Part shown: piece by piece, positions 13,361-16,694 of the stretch
How positions within the stretch are numbered: the stretch's first letter is position 1
Layout of the letters: every line of letters begins with the position of its first letter
From: a bacterium
Lineage (GTDB): Bacteria; Babelota; Babeliae; Babelales; Vermiphilaceae
DNA: 16,694 nt
Direction of reading: 5' to 3'
NCBI GenBank assembly: GCA_030672115.1
Contig: DAOVGZ010000013.1
Coordinates: forward strand, 1-16,694
Notes under the pieces: generated by a model
Told to the model about the DNA's origin: nothing
The model's input: only the letters and a program-made list of their open reading frames with translations
The model's database searches: none
Program-made: the position numbers and the translations under genes

Positions 13361-13834
13361 TTAATTTATTACGTTTTTATTTTTTGGTTTCCATCGTCTC
13401 AACAATTCTTTAAATAAAAGTTCTTTAGGATTCTCTTGTGGATGTTTATCAAGAGTTAAGGTTGCTTTTTCTACGCTATGGCGAACGGTTGCATTGTCAC
13501 AAACAGTTGAATCTATTTGGTCTATTGCAGGCATTAAGTTTTTTTCTAGAGCTTTTTTTACTGCATGTTCATTTGCAGATTCTGCAAGAAGAGATTCGAG
13601 CATGCCAAAAAAATCTATGATGCTTTCTTGAATGTCATCTAATGTTGCAGCATTATTCATCGGTTTATTTTTTAAAAGGTCTTCTTTAAGTCCAGCAGAA
13701 AACGCTTGGGTTATAATTTTTTTTATTTTTTCGGAGTCATTTTCCATGAGCCACTGCAAAAGACAAATGAGCTCATATGAAAGTACAAATTGATTGTCGT
13801 TGCCTTGTGTGTACAATGAATCATCATCATTCAT
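13361..13834 (-). CDS. Hypothetical acidic cytosolic protein
   Basis: I do not recognise this 157-residue protein. It has no signal peptide or membrane span. It begins with an acidic, polar stretch (MNDDDSLYTQGNDN) and is then almost entirely predicted helix, with Leu/Ile heptad-like spacing (about 16-105), ending in a basic Arg-Trp-Lys-rich tail (LLRRWKPKNKN). The start at 13834 has AAAGGA eight bases upstream. It lies 69 bases after the htpX stop on the same strand with no intervening terminator, so it is probably the third gene of the hspR-htpX unit and may be stress-responsive. That role is inferred only from position. Confidence 0.75.
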   Translation of the reverse strand: MNDDDSLYTQGNDNQFVLSYELICLLQWLMENDSEKIKKIITQAFSAGLKEDLLKNKPMNNAATLDDIQESIIDFFGMLESLLAESANEHAVKKALEKNLMPAIDQIDSTVCDNATVRHSVEKATLTLDKHPQENPKELLFKELLRRWKPKNKNVIN

Positions 13835-13903
13835 TTGATAGATCCTTTCTTTGAGTTTCTAAAATCTTTTATAAAAGACAGCTTTGCAATTTTTATATCC
13901 ATT

Positions 13904-14776
13904 TTAAAACATTTTTTCATACATTTTTCTAAGTCGTGCTATGCGCTTGGCTACTGGAGGGTGAGTTGAAAATAAAGAGAGCATGCCTTTGCCCGAAAAT
14001 GGATGCACAATAAATAATGATGCAGTACTAGCTTTACTGTTTTGGTTAGGATCTAAAGGTGAAATTCTTGCTGAGTCATGTAGCTTTTGTAATGCACTTG
14101 CAAGTGCCAAAGGATCTTTGCAATAAGATGCGCCTGTTTCATCTGCCAAAAATTCGCGTGAACGAGAAATAGCAAGTTGAATAAGAGCAGCTGCTATTGG
14201 CATTAAAATTGCGACTAAAATCATAAAAAGAGGATTGCCATTGCGTCGTCTACTTCCACCTCCGAGTGCTCCCCAAAATGCAAAATAGCGCAACATGCTT
14301 GCCATATAACCAATTGCGGTTGCAATAGTTGCTGCGATGGTAGAAATTAAAATGTCTCTATTTTTAATGTGTGCAAGTTCATGAGCAAGAACGCCACGAA
14401 GTTCATCTTCGTTAAGAATATGTATAATTCCTGAGGTAATAGCGATTGATGCATGTTTGGGGTTTCTTCCTGTTGCAAATGCATTTGCCATAGAATTATT
14501 AATGAGCCATAATTTTGGCATTGGTATTTTCATCGCGTCCGAAAGTTCTTTTACGGTTGCATAAACTGAAGCATAATCTGTTTTGTTTAATGGTTGAGCT
14601 TTGTAAAGGCGAAGAACTATTTTTTCTGAAAAAAAGTATGCAATTCCATTCATAACTAGTGCCATTATAAATGCGAATTGCAAGCCACTGTAGCCGCCAA
14701 ATTGTGCGCCAAAAAATAAAAGAAGTCCGCTCAGAGCGGCAAGAAGAATTGCGGTTTTAATCCAATTTAAAAACAT
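13904..14776 (-). CDS. htpX: Membrane-bound zinc metalloprotease HtpX
   Basis: HtpX is an inner-membrane M48-family protease that degrades misfolded membrane proteins under stress. The start at 14776 gives 290 residues, the usual length, with AGGGGG upstream; the longer open frame to 14845 would overlap the preceding gene and push the first membrane segment inward. Two N-terminal membrane segments (about 5-50) precede the zinc motif HELAH (132-136) within VLAHELAHIKNRD. Two further hydrophobic segments follow (about 144-165 and 183-203). The third ligand is in SREFLADETGA, with Glu208. GSRRRNG lies between the latter segments, as in the family. The gene starts 25 bases after hspR, so both are probably transcribed together and controlled by that regulator. 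The assignment is secure. Confidence 0.95.
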   Translation of the reverse strand: MFLNWIKTAILLAALSGLLLFFGAQFGGYSGLQFAFIMALVMNGIAYFFSEKIVLRLYKAQPLNKTDYASVYATVKELSDAMKIPMPKLWLINNSMANAFATGRNPKHASIAITSGIIHILNEDELRGVLAHELAHIKNRDILISTIAATIATAIGYMASMLRYFAFWGALGGGSRRRNGNPLFMILVAILMPIAAALIQLAISRSREFLADETGASYCKDPLALASALQKLHDSARISPLDPNQNSKASTASLFIVHPFSGKGMLSLFSTHPPVAKRIARLRKMYEKMF

Positions 14777-14801
14777 TGTTGCCCCCTGTGGTAAATTTAA
14801 A

Positions 14802-15254
14802 CTATTGTTCGTATTCAATTTCCCAGCTATCATTTTCATCTGCATTGTCTTGTTTGTCCATATCTTTAGTTGTGCACAAACGAGATGATTCTTGTTTTAT
14901 TTTCATTAATGCTTTTGCACCTTCACGTGCAGCATGAGATGATGTCTCTTGTTCTTGTTTTAATTCGTTTTGGGTATTTTCAAAGATATCATTCATCTTT
15001 TTTTTCATTTTTTCAATTTTATTTTGTAGTTTTAGGACCATTTCAACACCAGCAAGGTTAACGCCAAGTTGATGGGTAAGGTGGATGATTTCTTCTAGGC
15101 GGTCTACATCTTCTTCTGAAAAGAGGCGGGTATTACCCTCAGAGCGTTTTGGACAGATAAGTCCTTCTTTTTCATACAGCCGGATAGTCTGCTGATGAAT
15201 AGACAACATTTTAGCTACTGCGGATATCGAGTAAAAACCTTTTTTTCTTTTCAT
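14802..15254 (-). CDS. hspR: HspR-type MerR-family heat-shock repressor
   Basis: HspR is a MerR-type DNA-binding repressor of chaperone and protease genes that usually works with DnaK as co-repressor. The N-terminal domain reads YSISAVAKMLSIHQQTIRLYEKEGL, then PKRSEGNTRLFSEEDVDRL and GVNLAGVEMVL, very close to HspR proteins of actinobacteria and other phyla. A long coiled-coil helix (about 80-125) and an acidic C-terminus (MDKQDNADENDSWEIEYEQ) follow. The ATG at 15254 gives 150 residues with AAAGG close upstream; a TTG at 15299 is a less likely start. htpX follows 25 bases downstream. No canonical HAIR operator (CTTGAGT-N7-ACTCAAG) is visible upstream; a different palindrome is. The co-repressor assignment is by family only. 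Confidence 0.9.
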   Translation of the reverse strand: MKRKKGFYSISAVAKMLSIHQQTIRLYEKEGLICPKRSEGNTRLFSEEDVDRLEEIIHLTHQLGVNLAGVEMVLKLQNKIEKMKKKMNDIFENTQNELKQEQETSSHAAREGAKALMKIKQESSRLCTTKDMDKQDNADENDSWEIEYEQ

Positions 15255-15314
15255 CGCCTTTAATTTCCTATTTCTTATCAATTTTATTGTATTGCACAAA
15301 GTTCCTTGTGGCGT

Positions 15315-15324
15315 AAATCATGTC
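15315..15324. repeat. Second AAATCATGTC copy in the hspR leader
   Basis: AAATCATGTC at 15315-15324 repeats exactly at 15361-15370, 46 bases apart, inside the palindrome at 15356-15372. One copy overlaps the hspR -35 region and the other lies just after its predicted transcription start, as expected for a pair of repressor half-sites. It is a short repeat and could be chance. Confidence 0.35.
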
Positions 15325-15333
15325 AACACCTTA

Positions 15334-15362
15334 AATATATGATACCATACTTTTTAGGACAA
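15334..15362 (-). promoter_or_regulatory. Promoter of hspR-htpX
   Basis: On the minus strand TTGTCC (15362 to 15357, four of six), a 17-base spacer and TATATT (15339 to 15334, five of six). Transcription would start near 15327, about 73 bases before the hspR ATG. Confidence 0.5.
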
Positions 15363-15372
15363 ATCATGTCCT
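15356..15372. promoter_or_regulatory. Palindromic candidate operator overlapping the hspR -35 box
   Basis: AGGACA (15356-15361), AATCA, TGTCCT (15367-15372) is a perfect inverted repeat with 6-bp arms. It covers the predicted -35 element of hspR and lies 48 bases before the divergent gene at 15420. Its position suits autoregulation by HspR, although it does not match the published HAIR consensus. Confidence 0.45.
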
Positions 15373-15419
15373 TGGTTCGGTGATGAGTATTATTGTTGCA
15401 TGTTTTGGGAGTAGTAGCT

Positions 15420-16073
15420 GTGAATACCATTAAAATAGTTTCGCTTTTTTGTTCTTTATGCTCATTGGGAGCTTCTTTTGCTAGCCCGCACACTGTTGAA
15501 GAATTGTCTGTTTACTATAAAAAAGAGGTTGTTGATGACACTGTTTTTGTGTACAGAGAAGATATTACCAATGGAGTAAAAAAGGAGGTTTGGTCTATTG
15601 ATGGCAAGCCTGTTGACTATGAGCGGTACGAGGATGAGTTATTGGAGGCAGAAAAAGAAGTTCGTCGCATCAAAAGAAAGATGGAATTGGAGCAGCGAAT
15701 AAGGTTTCAAGAGGCTAAATTGCAGTCAGTCGGTATGCTCAATAAAAAATTGTTAAAACTTTCTATAAAGTCTATAGAAGGGGTTCTTGGAAGATTTGAA
15801 GATCATAGATTGGCATCATTTCTTGTTTTTGATCAAAATTCTGTATTTTCACGTGAAGAGTTTGAAAAATTGGAAAACGAGCTGCTAAATGAGGCTAAAA
15901 GCCATTTGTATCGCGATGAAAAAGATTTTGATCTGGAGGCTTTAAAGCTTATGGTTGCGAGTTTAGATGGTATTGCTGATCGTTTGCAGGAGCTCTTTTC
16001 TGTTACTGTAAACAATGCAATTAAGCAGTGTGATGATACAAAACTTTTAAAAGAGCTTTTGGCTGTTTTGTAA
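15420..16073 (+). CDS. Exported coiled-coil protein of unknown function
   Basis: I do not recognise this protein. The start is taken as GTG at 15420, which has GGGAG eight bases upstream and begins directly with a signal peptide (MNTIKIVSLFCSLCSLGASFA, cleavage near SFAS-P); an in-frame TTG at 15393 lacks such support. The 217-residue product has a short beta-like segment (about 25-60, KEEV-type, with WSIDGKPVDYERYEDE) and a charged coiled coil (about 60-95, EAEKEVRRIKRKMELEQRIRFQ). Three or four amphipathic helices follow to the C-terminus. No catalytic motif or further membrane span is visible. It is divergent from hspR and followed by another exported protein. A periplasmic or secreted structural or chaperone-like role is possible but unsupported. 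Confidence 0.8.
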   Translation: MNTIKIVSLFCSLCSLGASFASPHTVEELSVYYKKEVVDDTVFVYREDITNGVKKEVWSIDGKPVDYERYEDELLEAEKEVRRIKRKMELEQRIRFQEAKLQSVGMLNKKLLKLSIKSIEGVLGRFEDHRLASFLVFDQNSVFSREEFEKLENELLNEAKSHLYRDEKDFDLEALKLMVASLDGIADRLQELFSVTVNNAIKQCDDTKLLKELLAVL

Positions 16074-16119
16074 AAAAAACATTCTTTATACCATTTGCAG
16101 ATTTTTTGTCCTTTGTTAA

Positions 16120-16151
16120 ATTAAAATTGTGGCTATTGTTACCATTTTAAT
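16120..16151 (+). terminator. AT-rich inverted repeat between the two exported-protein genes
   Basis: ATTAAAAT (16120-16127) and ATTTTAAT (16144-16151) form an 8-bp inverted repeat, with an extra GG/CC pair possible inside after a small bulge. A GC-rich GGGGCGGG and seven T follow, directly before the next ATG. It might terminate the upstream gene or act as an operator of the downstream one; the evidence is weak. Confidence 0.25.
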
Positions 16152-16171
16152 GCTTAGGGGCGGGTTTTTTT

Positions 16172-16694
16172 ATGAATATAAGTAAAAATAATTTTTTTTT
16201 ATCGATTGTTTTTTTTATTGGATTGATGCACTTCTCTATCTCTTATAGTATGAACACTGTTATTGGTTTATTTAAAAAAGTTTTTAGTTCTACTTTTGAA
16301 TGTCCACAAACGATGTCTAATTTAAGGATTCAAAGTGGTGATGAAGTAGTTTCTCTGGTTAAGGATTTTTTAGAAAAAGAAAAATTTGAAATTGAAAAAA
16401 AGTTTCCTGTGCAGATAATTAAAATTGGTAATAATGAAGTGAATGCACAAATTGTTAAATATAAAGGCAAAGATATTGTACAGTTAAAAGTTCTTAATCA
16501 AATGACTAAAAAAGGTGGAGGTGGTGCAAGTTGTGGTTATCAGACTATAAAAAATTCCATTTTGGCTGTTCTTTCTATTGCAAAAAAAGATATTCCCGCG
16601 CCCATAGACTCCCAGACTGCAGCCTCGTGGCGCAAAGAGATGCGGGAGAGACTTGGTATTGCTCCAGACGCTATTGTCGGTACTCGTGGCGACC
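16172..16694 (+). CDS. Partial exported protein, candidate papain-like cysteine peptidase (runs off the right edge)
   Basis: The frame is open from ATG at 16172 to the end of the window (174 codons), so the 3' end is missing. A weak GGG lies seven bases upstream. A signal peptide is clear (residues about 1-26, FFLSIVFFIGLMHFSISYS). A mixed alpha/beta region follows, then KKGGGGASCGYQTIKNSI (114-130) with Cys121. A Gly-rich loop followed by Cys-Gly-Tyr and a helix is how the nucleophile helix of papain-fold and ubiquitin-like-protein peptidases begins. The His and Asp partners would lie beyond the window, so activity cannot be judged. From about 16590 onward the bases turn markedly more GC-rich than the rest of the gene. 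An exported host-directed protease is a hypothesis. Confidence 0.65.
   Translation, partial: MNISKNNFFLSIVFFIGLMHFSISYSMNTVIGLFKKVFSSTFECPQTMSNLRIQSGDEVVSLVKDFLEKEKFEIEKKFPVQIIKIGNNEVNAQIVKYKGKDIVQLKVLNQMTKKGGGGASCGYQTIKNSILAVLSIAKKDIPAPIDSQTAASWRKEMRERLGIAPDAIVGTRGD

Noticed and set aside
14777..14845. Longer HtpX start at 14845
   Set aside because: It overlaps the end of hspR by 44 bases and adds a polar 23-residue tail not found in HtpX; the ATG at 14776 gives the family length.
15255..15299. TTG start at 15299 for HspR
   Set aside because: The added 15 residues (MCNTIKLIRNRKLKA) precede the normal HspR N-terminus. ATG at 15254 fits the family better, although AAGGA near the TTG is noted.
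15315..15372. Canonical HspR HAIR element or CIRCE element upstream of hspR
   Set aside because: Neither CTTGAGT-N7-ACTCAAG nor the CIRCE TTAGCACTC-N9-GAGTGCTAA pattern is present; the palindrome there is a different sequence.
1..16694. CRISPR array, insertion sequence or transposase
   Set aside because: No regularly spaced repeats, terminal inverted repeats with a transposase, or integrase genes were found. The only sizable repeat is the pair at 108-313 and 3432-3672.

Overview
The window is AT-rich, with long poly-A/poly-T runs and mostly ATG starts behind AAGGAG-type ribosome binding sites. It combines a beta-barrel-like outer-membrane protein and peptidoglycan genes (Gram-negative envelope) with SpoVG, an HspR-type regulator and several exported proteins of no recognised family. 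It also holds a polymorphic-toxin-like gene and, at the right edge, a candidate exported cysteine peptidase. This mix fits a host-associated, reduced-genome bacterium; Candidatus Dependentiae (TM6/Babeliales) is my best guess. That is an inference from gene content and protein style, not from a marker gene.

Left part (1-5371, all minus strand). A cysteine-rich outer-membrane protein gene (3587-5371) ends at a perfect 11-bp hairpin terminator. Next comes a three-gene cassette: a large exported protein with a C-terminal EndoU-like nuclease domain (1048-3342), then two small, mutually similar proteins that look like immunity factors (700-1038, 344-697). Beyond the cassette lies a second copy of the outer-membrane gene's 3' end plus terminator region (108-313 versus 3432-3672). 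The cassette therefore sits between direct repeats and appears to have replaced most of a second outer-membrane paralogue.

Middle (5372-12758, plus strand). A 523-base divergent intergenic region leads into uppP (lipid carrier recycling), ftsK (chromosome translocase), murF and rsmH (wall precursor and 16S rRNA methylation), spoVG, tRNA-Gln(UUG) with a strong terminator, and a Maf nucleotide pyrophosphatase. Most units have a recognisable sigma-70-type promoter. These genes supply wall synthesis, chromosome segregation and housekeeping.

Right part. On the minus strand lie a small exported-protein gene interrupted in an 8-base T run (12794-13170), and an apparent stress operon hspR-htpX-hypothetical (15254 down to 13361) with a palindrome over the hspR promoter. 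On the plus strand are an exported coiled-coil protein (15420-16073) and the start of an exported protein with a Gly-rich SCGY motif that runs off the right edge.

The least ordinary parts are the repeat-flanked toxin/immunity-like cassette, the frame-interrupted secreted gene, and the partial gene at the right edge.
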